64,000 bases of DNA. It comes from an uncultured Clostridia bacterium. GTDB taxonomy: Bacteria; Bacillota; Clostridia; UBA1381. The position numbers were made by a program, and so were the translations under genes. This document shows positions 17,582-26,324 of this stretch, one piece after another. Location: the NCBI GenBank assembly GCA_944393255.1, contig CALXZP010000042.1:1-64000 (forward strand), written 5' to 3'. Every line of letters starts with the position of its first letter. Position 1 is the first letter of the stretch. Under the pieces are notes generated by a model that was given only the letters and a program-made list of their open reading frames with translations, ran no database searches and had not been told where the DNA came from.

Positions 17582-17803
17582 TTATTCTCCGCTGTGTTTT
17601 TTACCGGCGGCTTCGCTTATGAGCTTATGATACTCGTTTGTAAGGCGGTACGCAAGCCTGTACCGCTCGTTGAGTGACAGCTTTGCCACATCGGCTACGC
17701 CGGACGGGACGTCTGCGAGCACCGAACCGCATTTTCTGCAATAATTGCCTATGCGGTTCGAATAGAAAATATGATTACATTTTTTGCAGTATGTAACGAA
17801 CAT
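17582..17803 (-). CDS. small zinc-ribbon protein
   Basis: This 73-residue protein has two CxxC knuckles (CKKC and CRKC) within the first 26 residues, forming a zinc ribbon, and a helical C-terminus. I recognise no named family. AGAGGG precedes the ATG and a promoter lies at 17827-17855. It is divergent from ftsK/spoIIIE. Confidence 0.7.
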   Translation of the reverse strand: MFVTYCKKCNHIFYSNRIGNYCRKCGSVLADVPSGVADVAKLSLNERYRLAYRLTNEYHKLISEAAGKKHSGE

Positions 17804-17826
17804 GAGCAGCCCTCTCTTTCATGTAT

Positions 17827-17855
17827 ATTTTACCACATATCAGTTGGAAAATCAA
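17827..17855 (-). promoter_or_regulatory. sigma-A promoter of the zinc-ribbon gene
   Basis: Minus strand: -35 TTGATT (17855-17850), -10 TAAAAT (17832-17827), spacer 17 bp. Confidence 0.6.
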
Positions 17856-17975
17856 TAGTATATGGGAGAATATATGATATTTCTGCATTAAAGGCGGCAA
17901 TTTTGGGGGTAGATTTTTTTTCTGAAATATGATATACTTAAAACGATAGTTACCAAAGGAGGTAGATCTGATCAA

Positions 17976-20606
17976 ATGTCTGCAAAGAAAAAGACAAGCG
18001 GTAAGGCCAGGACTGCTTCAAAAAAGAATGTGCAGCCCGTGGGTGGAACATTTTTCTCAAGTCCGCTGTTCATTCACGGGCTTATTTGGAGCGTCCTGTT
18101 CGCGTTTACCGGTCTGTTTATGTATATAAATACTGACGCTGTGATAGCGGAGGCGATACGCGGGACCCTCGGCGGATTGTTCGGGATAATGTCTTTTTTG
18201 ATACCCGTGATATTCCTGGGTACGCTTGGATATCTTGTCTATTACCGGTCTGTAAGCGGTATGTGGATAAAATTCATACTTTCCGTCTGTGCTCTTACGG
18301 ATATGTCCGCTATAATAGGACTGTTTGCCGACTATGACGCGTCAGTAGCGTTTGAAATGTGCAGTGAATATATGAACGGCGGCGGACTTGTAGGTGTTGC
18401 GGCGTCGTCATTTTTGTCAAAGCTTATAGGCCCGGCAGCGTCATTCGTGCTTCTTGCCGTGCTTTTTGTAGTATTCGGATGTCTGATAACAAGGGTAAAT
18501 CTCATACCGTATCTTGTGAGGTATTTCAAAATGCTGCTCGGGTATTCCGCAGATATGGGCGGGAGGATGAAGCAGCGAACGGAAGAGTATGTGCGCAGAC
18601 GGCGCGAGGAGGCAGAAACGGCCGGCGTGCGGGATGCGGAAGAAGGATACGAGCCTCGAAAAGGCCCAAGCTATGTCCCGCCGGAAGAGGACGAGCTTCC
18701 TATGAGCCTGAGCGAGCGCAGGAGAAAGCAGAAGGCGGAGCCGGAACGGGAGGAACGCCGCAGAAGCGGAGATCCGACGATAGATATAGCGAACGGCTTT
18801 GCTGAGGATATAGGGACTGCTGCGGCCGAGCCTGTGCCCGATATATTCGGCGATGATACCGGCGGCGGGGATTTTGACCTGTACAATATGCGGTTCGATG
18901 ATGAGCCGGAAACGGAAGCAGTGCCTGAGGAGATCGAAACAATGCCTGAGAGCGGCACTCCGGAGCCGGAAGGACAGGACGAGACCGATGAGGAAGGAGA
19001 AGAAGGGACCGGCGAGGAGGATTATGCTTCAAGCGAGATTTTAAAGGATATGAACGTATCTCAGATGGCGGATGTACAGAAGGCAAAAAATCTGACTGAC
19101 GGTGAAAAACAGAGCTTCCACAGCGAGCTTGACCGCGCTATGAGCGAACCCGCGGCGGAATACCGGTTTCCTACACTTGAGCTTTTGGACGCGCCGGTGC
19201 GCGTATCGAGCGACCAGAGGCGCGAGCTGTATAAAAAAGCGGAGCAGCTTATTGCTGTTCTGGATAATTTTGGGGTAAAGGCAAAGCCTGTGCAGGTAAC
19301 GCAGGGGCCGACCGTTACCCGCTATGAGATCCAGCCGAGCAGCGGCACAAAGCTTTCCAAGATAGTAAATCTCGCCGATGATATCGCTCTGAATATGGCG
19401 GTCGCAACAGTGCTGATCGCGCCGGTGCCCGGCAAAGCCGCAACGGTAGGCGTGGAGATACCAAACACAAATGTAACGCCTGTCAAGATACGTGAGATGC
19501 TTGAATCGTCGGAGTTTATAAATGCGAAGTCAAAGCTAACGGTTTGCCTCGGAAAAGACATAGGCGGCAATGTAGTAGTTGGCGACATAGCGAAATGGCC
19601 GCACGCTCTTATAGCCGGAGCTACGGGCTCAGGTAAATCGGTGTGTATAAATACTATCATCACATCTATTTTATATAAGGCAAGCCCGAACGAGGTAAAG
19701 CTGATAATGATAGACCCGAAGCAGGTAGAGCTTGGCGTATATAACGGGATACCGCATCTGCTTGTGCCTGTGGTGACAGAGGCGAAAAAAGCGGCGGGCG
19801 CACTGAACTGGGCGGTATCAGAGATGATGAACCGTTACGACATGTTCAAAAATTCCGGTGTGCGCAAGCTTGAAACATATAATAAGCTGATGGAAAAGAC
19901 GGGCGGCGAAAAGCTTCCGCAGATAGTCATAATCATAGACGAGCTGGCGGATCTTATGATGGTCGCGGCGAAGGAAGTCGAGGACTATGTCTGCCGTTTG
20001 GCGCAGCTTGCCCGCGCGGCGGGGATACATCTCATAATCGCAACACAGCGTCCGTCGGTAGACGTTATCACCGGTCTTATAAAAGCCAATATCCCGTCGA
20101 GGATAGCGTTTTTTGTTTCGCAGCAGGTGGACAGCCGTACGATCCTCGATAAAGCGGGTGCGGAGAAGCTGCTGGGCATGGGTGATATGCTGTATTATCC
20201 TACCGGTGCAAGAGCAACGACGCGCGTCCAGGGCGCGTTCGTCTCGGACGGCGAGGTCGAGCGTATAGTCGATTATATAAAGAGCACGTCTCCTCAAACG
20301 CATTACAGTGAGGATCTGGAGGAGCATATAGAGAGGATCGCTCTGGGAGAAAACGGAGTAACTCCCGATACGGAGGACGACGGCGACGCACTCCTGCCCG
20401 ATGCTATAAAGCTTGCAGTCGAGCTGGGCAAGATATCAACGTCTATGATACAGCGCAGGCTCGGCGTGGGATACTCGCGCGCGGGAAGAATAATAGACCA
20501 GATGGAAGCGAGGGGGATAGTGTCTCCTGCAAACGGTTCAAAGCCGCGCGATGTGCTCGTAAGCCATGCGGATATGCCGTTCGATTCCGACGGCGGGGAA
20601 ATATGA
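17976..20606 (+). CDS. ftsK: DNA translocase FtsK/SpoIIIE
   Basis: This 876-residue motor pumps chromosomal DNA through the division or sporulation septum. It has four N-terminal membrane segments (about 27-180), a charged Glu/Pro-rich linker (about 200-370), the alpha/beta motor with Walker A GATGSGKS and Walker B VIIIDELAD, and a C-terminal winged-helix gamma domain (SMIQRRLGVGYSRAGRIIDQ) that reads the KOPS/SRS polarity sequences. The linker is acidic and long. The ATG at 17976 has a perfect AAAGGAGG site. A TATACT -10 lies at 17933-17938 with only a poor -35. Whether it serves vegetative division or sporulation cannot be told from the sequence. Confidence 0.95.
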   Translation: MSAKKKTSGKARTASKKNVQPVGGTFFSSPLFIHGLIWSVLFAFTGLFMYINTDAVIAEAIRGTLGGLFGIMSFLIPVIFLGTLGYLVYYRSVSGMWIKFILSVCALTDMSAIIGLFADYDASVAFEMCSEYMNGGGLVGVAASSFLSKLIGPAASFVLLAVLFVVFGCLITRVNLIPYLVRYFKMLLGYSADMGGRMKQRTEEYVRRRREEAETAGVRDAEEGYEPRKGPSYVPPEEDELPMSLSERRRKQKAEPEREERRRSGDPTIDIANGFAEDIGTAAAEPVPDIFGDDTGGGDFDLYNMRFDDEPETEAVPEEIETMPESGTPEPEGQDETDEEGEEGTGEEDYASSEILKDMNVSQMADVQKAKNLTDGEKQSFHSELDRAMSEPAAEYRFPTLELLDAPVRVSSDQRRELYKKAEQLIAVLDNFGVKAKPVQVTQGPTVTRYEIQPSSGTKLSKIVNLADDIALNMAVATVLIAPVPGKAATVGVEIPNTNVTPVKIREMLESSEFINAKSKLTVCLGKDIGGNVVVGDIAKWPHALIAGATGSGKSVCINTIITSILYKASPNEVKLIMIDPKQVELGVYNGIPHLLVPVVTEAKKAAGALNWAVSEMMNRYDMFKNSGVRKLETYNKLMEKTGGEKLPQIVIIIDELADLMMVAAKEVEDYVCRLAQLARAAGIHLIIATQRPSVDVITGLIKANIPSRIAFFVSQQVDSRTILDKAGAEKLLGMGDMLYYPTGARATTRVQGAFVSDGEVERIVDYIKSTSPQTHYSEDLEEHIERIALGENGVTPDTEDDGDALLPDAIKLAVELGKISTSMIQRRLGVGYSRAGRIIDQMEARGIVSPANGSKPRDVLVSHADMPFDSDGGEI

Positions 20607-20723
20607 CGGCTGCCGTATACGGGATTTGTGCAGATCGTGCCGGGATGACGCATGAACGTAGGCTTGCCTCCATTATTGAATTGGCGCTGTAAAAGTTTGT
20701 GAAAGGATTTAACGGTTATAGAA

Positions 20724-22712
20724 ATGAAAAAAGCTGATCCGAATAAAAGACCGCCGTATAGCGGTTTCCTGCCTGTATCGGCTGAGGATATGAAAGAGCG
20801 CGGCTGGGATCATTACGATTTCCTGTATATCACGGGAGACGCATATGTAGATCATCCGAGCTTCGGGCACGCCATAATATCGAGAGTGCTGGAATCGCGC
20901 GGCTACAGGGTGGCTATCCTGCCGCAGCCGGACTGGCACAGCGCGGAGGATATCAAGAGGTTTGGGCGTCCGAGGCTTGGTGTGCTTGTTACCGCCGGGA
21001 ATATCGACAGCATGGTAAACCATTATACTGTAAGCGGCAAAAAGCGCCGTGACGACGCGTATTCGCCCGGTAACCGATCCGGCTGCCGGCCGGACAGAGC
21101 TACAATAGTATACTGTAATCTTGTCCGTGAGGCGTTCGGAAGGATACCGCTGCTGATCGGAGGAGTTGAAGCCAGCCTGAGAAGATTTGCGCATTATGAT
21201 TACTGGGACAATAAGGTGCGGCGGTCCATACTGTTCGATTCACGCGCGGATCTGCTGATGTACGGTATGGGGGAGAGGCAGATAGCGGAGATAGCCGACC
21301 TGCTCGGCAGCGGCGTTGATATAGGCGATATAACCACAGTTGCAGGAACATGCTTTATACAGTCTCATGCCGACGGCTATAAGGTCATACCGTCGTATGA
21401 GGAATGTGTTTCGGATAAAAGGGCGTATGCTGTTTCGTGCCGAGAGCAATACCGGGAACAGAACCCGTATCTGGGCAAGGCTTTGGCACAGGAGCACGGC
21501 GGACGTTTTCTTATACAAAATCCGCCGCAGTCTCCGCTCGATACGCGCGAGCTGGACGAGGTATATGAGCTTCCGTATATGCGAAGACCTCATCCGATGT
21601 ATGATAAATACGGAGGGATAAAGGCGATTGAGGAGGTCAAATTCTCTATTTCAGCTAACCGCGGCTGCTACGGCAGCTGCAGCTTCTGCGCACTGGCGTT
21701 CCATCAGGGGCGTATAGTGACGTCAAGGAGCGACGAGAGCATGATAAGGGAAGCGGAGCTTATGACAAAGGACGCGGACTTTAAGGGCTATATCCACGAC
21801 GTGGGAGGTCCTACGGCAAATTTCCGTGAGCCGGCATGTGAAAAGCAGCTCACAAAAGGCGCGTGCGCCGACAGGCAGTGTCTGTTCCCAAAGCCGTGCC
21901 CGAATATGAAGATAGACCATAGTAAATATCTCGGGCTGCTGAGAAAGCTTAGGAAGATAGACGGTGTAAAAAAAGTTTTTGTAAGATCGGGTATAAGGTT
22001 TGATTATCTGATGGCCGACCGTGACGATACCTTTTTCCGCGAGCTGCTGAAATACCATGTGAGCGGACAGCTCAGGGTAGCGCCCGAACATATTTCGGAT
22101 AATGTTCTGCATTGTATGGGCAAGCCTGAGAATGCCGTGTACGAACGGTTTTCGGATAAATTCCGACGGCTCAACGACAAGCTGGGACTGGAGCAGTATA
22201 TCGTGCCGTATCTGATGTCGAGCCATCCCGGCAGCACCGTGTCGGACGCGGTAAAGCTTGCGGAATATCTAAATAAACATAAAATAAATCCCAGACAGGT
22301 TCAGGATTTTTATCCTACACCGGGAACGATATCGACATGTATGTACTATACCGGTCTCGACCCCTTCACAATGAAGGAGGTATACGTGGCGCGTTCGCCG
22401 AAAGAAAAGGCTATGCAGCGCGCGCTCCTTCAGTTTCGTGACGAGGATAATTACGATCTGGTCAAGGAAGCGCTGCTCCAAGCGGGAAGAGAGGATCTTA
22501 TCGGTTTCGGACGCGAATGTCTGATACCGCCGAGGAAAATAAAGAATGACCATACGGAAAGGAAAGGTGAAAAGCATGGCAAAACTGCTGAAAGGAAAGG
22601 AAGTTTCGGACAGAATAAAGAACGAGCTGAGAGAAGAGGTAAAAAAGCTCAAAGAACGCGGAATAGTTCCGGGTCTCGCCGTAATACTGGTAGGGGACGA
22701 TCCGGCAAGTAA
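20724..22712 (+). CDS. YgiQ-family radical SAM protein
   Basis: This 662-residue protein belongs to the UPF0313/YgiQ family: N-terminal [13 protein letters not shown] block, a B12-like N-domain, then the radical SAM cluster motif C315-x3-C319-x2-C322 (CYGSCSFC). The reaction of the family is not established. The C-terminal about 60 residues form a Lys/Arg-rich tail beyond the conserved domain. The last 137 bp are also the beginning of folD in another frame. The ATG has only a distant AAAGGA, so initiation is weak or the start is slightly off. Confidence 0.9.
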   Translation: MKKADPNKRPPYSGFLPVSAEDMKERGWDHYDFLYITGDAYVDHPSFGHAIISRVLESRGYRVAILPQPDWHSAEDIKRFGRPRLGVLVTAGNIDSMVNHYTVSGKKRRDDAYSPGNRSGCRPDRATIVYCNLVREAFGRIPLLIGGVEASLRRFAHYDYWDNKVRRSILFDSRADLLMYGMGERQIAEIADLLGSGVDIGDITTVAGTCFIQSHADGYKVIPSYEECVSDKRAYAVSCREQYREQNPYLGKALAQEHGGRFLIQNPPQSPLDTRELDEVYELPYMRRPHPMYDKYGGIKAIEEVKFSISANRGCYGSCSFCALAFHQGRIVTSRSDESMIREAELMTKDADFKGYIHDVGGPTANFREPACEKQLTKGACADRQCLFPKPCPNMKIDHSKYLGLLRKLRKIDGVKKVFVRSGIRFDYLMADRDDTFFRELLKYHVSGQLRVAPEHISDNVLHCMGKPENAVYERFSDKFRRLNDKLGLEQYIVPYLMSSHPGSTVSDAVKLAEYLNKHKINPRQVQDFYPTPGTISTCMYYTGLDPFTMKEVYVARSPKEKAMQRALLQFRDEDNYDLVKEALLQAGREDLIGFGRECLIPPRKIKNDHTERKGEKHGKTAERKGSFGQNKERAERRGKKAQRTRNSSGSRRNTGRGRSGK

Positions 22713-23436
22713 AGTGTATGTGAACAATAAGAAGAAAGCGTGCGAGTATATAGGTATCGAATCTTTTGAATACCTTATGGATGCGGGGACGTCTCAGGAG
22801 GAGCTTTTGTCGCTTATAGACAGGCTCAATAAGGACAGCGCCGTTTCGGGCATACTGTGCCAGCTCCCTCTGCCGGATCATATAGACGAACAGGCAGTGA
22901 TAAATGCGATAGACCCCAAAAAGGACGTGGATGCATTTCATCCGGTGAATGTGGGTAAAATAATGACGGGCAATTATGACTTTGTACCGTGTACGCCGGC
23001 AGGAGTCATGGAGCTTATAAAAGAGTCGGGGATAGACATAGAGGCTAAAGAATGCGTTGTCGTGGGACGGTCGAACATAGTCGGCAAGCCGATGGCGATG
23101 CTTTTGCTGCATAAGAACGGTACGGTGACCGTATGCCATTCAAAAACGGCGGATCTTGCGGAAAAAACGCGTAAGGCGGATATACTTGTGGCGGCGGTGG
23201 GAATACCGAATTTCATCAAGGGCGATATGATAAAGCCTGGCGCGGTGGTGATAGATGTCGGAATAAACAGGATAGCGCCGAAAAAGCTTGTCGGAGACGT
23301 CGAATTTGAGTCGGCCGAGCCGGCAGCGGGAGCGATAACGCCTGTTCCCGGCGGGGTAGGACCTATGACTATAGCAATGCTCATGAAAAATACGCTTAAG
23401 GCGGCGGTCATAAATCACGATAGGGAAGCGGAATGA
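22576..23436 (+). CDS. folD: methylenetetrahydrofolate dehydrogenase/cyclohydrolase FolD
   Basis: FolD interconverts 5,10-methylene-THF, methenyl-THF and 10-formyl-THF. The 286-residue protein has the catalytic YVNNKKKAC segment, the QLPLP block, the PCTPAGV block, the NADP-binding GRSNIVGKP and [10 protein letters not shown]. Length is normal. I start it at the ATG at 22576, the usual [10 protein letters not shown] opening with GGAAAGG upstream. It therefore begins 137 bp inside the preceding radical SAM gene, in the +1 frame; translation is probably coupled. Confidence 0.96.
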   Translation: MAKLLKGKEVSDRIKNELREEVKKLKERGIVPGLAVILVGDDPASKVYVNNKKKACEYIGIESFEYLMDAGTSQEELLSLIDRLNKDSAVSGILCQLPLPDHIDEQAVINAIDPKKDVDAFHPVNVGKIMTGNYDFVPCTPAGVMELIKESGIDIEAKECVVVGRSNIVGKPMAMLLLHKNGTVTVCHSKTADLAEKTRKADILVAAVGIPNFIKGDMIKPGAVVIDVGINRIAPKKLVGDVEFESAEPAAGAITPVPGGVGPMTIAMLMKNTLKAAVINHDREAE

Positions 23437-23564
23437 TTGCAGAACTCCGCCTTGTTTTGCGGTTATATGACGTATAATTATCTAAAAAACGGCGTAATAA
23501 AGGGAAATTTATAAATAGATTTAACAAAAATTTGTTTATATTTGAAAATAAACGACATTTTTAA

Positions 23565-23593
23565 TTGACATAGCTGAAATTTTGATGTATACT
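23565..23593 (+). promoter_or_regulatory. sigma-A promoter of the SCP2 gene
   Basis: -35 TTGACA (23565-23570), -10 TATACT (23588-23593), spacer 17 bp: a strong promoter. Confidence 0.75.
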
Positions 23594-23649
23594 ATTACTG
23601 TAATCTTAGTTGACAGATCGAACTGAGCTTCGACGAAAGGAGAATTTTC

Positions 23650-24207
23650 ATGACTTTTGAAAATGCGTTAAAAAGGATAAAAGCAAAATTTGAAGAGGTT
23701 GACGCTTCAAAGCTTGCGGATATGGCTGTACAGGTTACATTGACAGACGAGGATTGCGGCGGCACGCTGTACTTCAAATCAGCTGACGGAAAGGTTGATG
23801 TGGAGGGCTATGATTATCGTGATAACGACGCTGTGATCGACATCGACAGAAAGGCGTTCAGCGATATTCTTTCAGGCAAGCTTACGCTTGACAAGGCGAT
23901 CGAAAAGGGGCTTGCAACAGCAAAGGGCGACTTTGACAAGCTTGCTACGCTCAACGACGCTATTCCTAAGTATGTTCCGCCTGCAAAGAAGAAAGCAGCA
24001 GAGGTAAAGACAGAAGCAAAGACGGAGCCGGTCAAGACTGTGGAGAAAAAGGTGGAGAAGAAGGCTGTTGCGGCAGCGCCCGCAAAGGCGGCTGTTAAGG
24101 CAGAGCCGGTAAAGAAGCCTGCTACAGTAAAAAAGGCAGCGGCGGAAAAGCCGGCGGCTGTAAAAAAGACTGCAGCTGTAAAGAGGACTTCAGCAAAGAA
24201 GGCATGA
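23650..24207 (+). CDS. SCP2 sterol-carrier domain with histone-H1-like tail
   Basis: This 185-residue protein has an SCP2-type lipid-binding domain (about 1-105; the ending FDKLATLNDAIPKYVP and the LSGKLTLDKAIEKG helix are typical). It is followed by about 70 residues made almost only of Lys, Ala, Pro, Val, Glu and Thr, with KKPA, KKTA and AKKA repeats, like bacterial histone-H1-like proteins. No membrane segment or signal is present. The tail could bind DNA, RNA or acidic membranes. It is a single-gene transcript with a strong promoter and terminator, and codon use is like its neighbours. Function is unknown. Confidence 0.75.
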   Translation: MTFENALKRIKAKFEEVDASKLADMAVQVTLTDEDCGGTLYFKSADGKVDVEGYDYRDNDAVIDIDRKAFSDILSGKLTLDKAIEKGLATAKGDFDKLATLNDAIPKYVPPAKKKAAEVKTEAKTEPVKTVEKKVEKKAVAAAPAKAAVKAEPVKKPATVKKAAAEKPAAVKKTAAVKRTSAKKA

Positions 24208-24251
24208 GGCTCTCATTGGATCTTTAAGATCCGTCAAAATATTATTAAAAG

Positions 24252-24292
24252 ACACAGCCGGACATATAATGTGCTCGGGGCTGTGTTTTTTT
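24252..24292 (+). terminator. intrinsic terminator of the SCP2 gene
   Basis: The stem CACAGCC/GGCTGTG (24253-24259 with 24279-24285) is followed by seven T residues. Confidence 0.75.
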
Positions 24293-24375
24293 AGTTGTAT
24301 AGAGCAAGATATATTAATCTTTTGCGTGCAGCTGCGCAGGTGTTAAAACTCGGCTGAAAAAATAGCTGCCGAAAC

Positions 24376-24404
24376 TTGACAAAGCAGCGGTGTTATGATA
24401 AACT
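24376..24404 (+). promoter_or_regulatory. sigma-A promoter of icd
   Basis: -35 TTGACA (24376-24381), -10 TAAACT (24399-24404), spacer 17 bp. Confidence 0.65.
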
Positions 24405-24490
24405 ATATAAAGCAACGGGTAATTTAACAGGATCGTGAGAATACGCGGTACTGCATTTATTACCGCCCGGGATATGGAGGAAAAAGATAA

Positions 24491-25699
24491 ATGGCAAAAA
24501 TTCAGATGAAAACGCCTCTCGTTGAGATGGACGGAGACGAAATGACAAGAGTAATATGGAAGATGATCAAGGATATTCTTCTTGAGCCGTATATTGATCT
24601 CAAAACAGAGTATTACGATCTCGGACTGGAGCACAGAAATGCGACTGACGATAAGGTGACATATGACAGTGCGGAGGCTACAAAGAAATACGGCGTAGCG
24701 GTAAAGTGCGCTACGATAACTCCTAATGCGGCGCGTATGACCGAATATGACCTGAAGGAAATGTGGAAGTCGCCGAACGGCACCATCCGTGCTATACTCG
24801 ACGGAACGGTATTCAGAACGCCGATACTTGTAAAGGGAATAGTTCCGTATATCCCGACATGGACAAAGCCCATAACTATAGCCAGACACGCTTACGGCGA
24901 TGTATATAAGAATGTTGAGATGCAGGTGCCGGCCGGCGGCAAGGCGGAGCTTGTGTATACAGATAAGGACGGAAATGTAACAAAGGAAACTATCCACGAG
25001 TTTGAAGGCAGCGGTATAATCCAGGGTCTGCATAACCGCGATGAGAGCATAGAGTCCTTTGCGCGCGCATGCTTTAACTACGCGCTTGATATAAAAGAGG
25101 ATGTGTGGTTTGCCACAAAGGATACCATATCGAAGAAGTACGATCACCGCTTCAAGGATATCTTTGCGGAGATATATGAAAATGAATATAAGGATAAGTT
25201 TGAAGCAGCCGGGATAGAATATTTCTATACGCTCATAGACGACGCTGTTGCAAGAGTGATACGCTCCGAGGGCGGATATATCTGGGCGTGCAAAAACTAT
25301 GACGGAGACGTTATGTCCGATATGGTAGCTACCGCGTACGGCTCGCTTGCGATGATGACGTCTGTTCTTGTATCTCCCGACGGTATATATGAATATGAGG
25401 CGGCGCACGGAACGGTGCAGCGCCATTATTACAAATATCTCAAGGGCGAAACAACGTCAACGAACTCGGTCGCTACGATATTCGCATGGTCGGGCGCGCT
25501 AAGAAAGCGCGGCGAGCTGGACGAGCTTCCCGAGCTTGTTCATTATGCCGACTGCCTTGAAAAGGCGACTGTCGGTACTATTGAGGACGGTATCATGACC
25601 GGCGATCTCTACAGTATGTCTAAGCTTGAAAAGAAGGAAAAGGTAGATACCGAAGGCTTCTTAAAAGCCGTAGATGAAAGACTTAAGGCGATGCTTTAA
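24491..25699 (+). CDS. icd: NADP-dependent isocitrate dehydrogenase (eukaryote-like dimer type)
   Basis: This 402-residue enzyme oxidises isocitrate to 2-oxoglutarate with NADP. Its opening ([20 protein letters not shown]), KCATITP, and DGTVFRTPI followed by AHGTVQRHY are those of the eukaryote-like homodimeric class, not of the E. coli Icd class. The ATG follows TGGAGG. It has its own promoter. In an anaerobe it probably feeds glutamate synthesis. No other citrate-branch genes are adjacent. Confidence 0.95.
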   Translation: MAKIQMKTPLVEMDGDEMTRVIWKMIKDILLEPYIDLKTEYYDLGLEHRNATDDKVTYDSAEATKKYGVAVKCATITPNAARMTEYDLKEMWKSPNGTIRAILDGTVFRTPILVKGIVPYIPTWTKPITIARHAYGDVYKNVEMQVPAGGKAELVYTDKDGNVTKETIHEFEGSGIIQGLHNRDESIESFARACFNYALDIKEDVWFATKDTISKKYDHRFKDIFAEIYENEYKDKFEAAGIEYFYTLIDDAVARVIRSEGGYIWACKNYDGDVMSDMVATAYGSLAMMTSVLVSPDGIYEYEAAHGTVQRHYYKYLKGETTSTNSVATIFAWSGALRKRGELDELPELVHYADCLEKATVGTIEDGIMTGDLYSMSKLEKKEKVDTEGFLKAVDERLKAML

Positions 25700-25863
25700 T
25701 ATAAAATAAAAACGGCAGAGCGTTTCCGCGCCGCATATGCGGCGGGGGAGCGTCTTTGACCGGTTATAACATAAGCAAAATCGGGCTGAGGCAGGAGAAA
25801 AACTGAGATATGTACCGGCGTAACGGGTTTCAAAATATTTTTAAAAATAATTCAGAAAAAGTA
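25700..25863. other. intergenic region after icd
   Basis: A GC-rich palindrome (CGCCGC-ATAT-GCGGCG near 25730-25746) may end the icd transcript, though no U-run follows. Nothing else is seen before the tRNA promoter. Confidence 0.4.
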
Positions 25864-25892
25864 TTGACAAAACAGCTATAATCTGATATAAT
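25864..25892 (+). promoter_or_regulatory. sigma-A promoter of the tRNA-Ser genes
   Basis: -35 TTGACA (25864-25869), -10 TATAAT (25887-25892), spacer 17 bp: full consensus, as expected for stable RNA. Confidence 0.8.
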
Positions 25893-25935
25893 AGTCTTTG
25901 TCAGTGAGCAAAAGGTCTTTTGCTGAAATACATTC

Positions 25936-26024
25936 GGAGAGATGTCTGAGTGGTTGAAAGAGCCGGTCTTGAAAACCGGTGACGGTTCCGCCGTCCGCGG
26001 GTTCGAATCCCGCTCTCTCCTCCA
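25936..26024 (+). tRNA. tRNA-Ser (anticodon UGA)
   Basis: A class II tRNA of 89 nt. The acceptor arms GGAGAGA and TCTCTCC pair, the anticodon loop is CTTGAAA (UGA, reading UCN), a long variable arm is present, and the T arm contains GGTTCGAATCC. CCA is encoded at the 3' end. Confidence 0.95.
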
Positions 26025-26109
26025 TAAAAACTTAATATTGCGAGTGCTGCATACAAGCTCGGTCATTTTTAAAAAGGCAGTGATCATAAAGATTGTATGC
26101 GTATTATTT

Positions 26110-26200
26110 GGAGAAGTACTCAAGAGGCCGAAGAGGCGCCCCTGCTAAGGGTGTAGGTCGGGCAACCGGCGCGAGAGTTCAAATCTCTCCTTCTCCGCCA
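26110..26200 (+). tRNA. tRNA-Ser (anticodon GCU)
   Basis: A class II tRNA of 91 nt. The acceptor arms GGAGAAG and CTTCTCC pair, the anticodon loop is CTGCTAA (GCU, reading AGC/AGU), a long variable arm is present, and the T arm contains AGTTCAAATCT. Discriminator G and CCA are encoded. It follows the UGA tRNA by 85 bp and a terminator ends the pair. Confidence 0.95.
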
Positions 26201-26206
26201 TTACTT

Positions 26207-26243
26207 AAATACACTTTCATATTCTGTGAAAGTGTATTTTTGT
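26207..26243 (+). terminator. intrinsic terminator of the tRNA pair
   Basis: A 13-bp stem (AAATACACTTTCA with TGAAAGTGTATTT) is followed by a short T-run. It ends the tRNA transcript. Confidence 0.75.
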
Positions 26244-26258
26244 TTTCTGACATTCATT

Positions 26259-26303
26259 CAATACTCGGTTTTGTATGAACAAGACCGAGTATTGTTTTAT
26301 ATT
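26259..26303. terminator. second hairpin between tRNA genes and ABC operon
   Basis: An 11-bp stem (CAATACTCGGT with ACCGAGTATTG) is followed on the plus strand by TTTTATATTT. It may back up the tRNA terminator and, less clearly, end the convergent ABC transcript. Confidence 0.5.
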
Positions 26304-26324
26304 TGCGGATATGAAAGAACAGTC

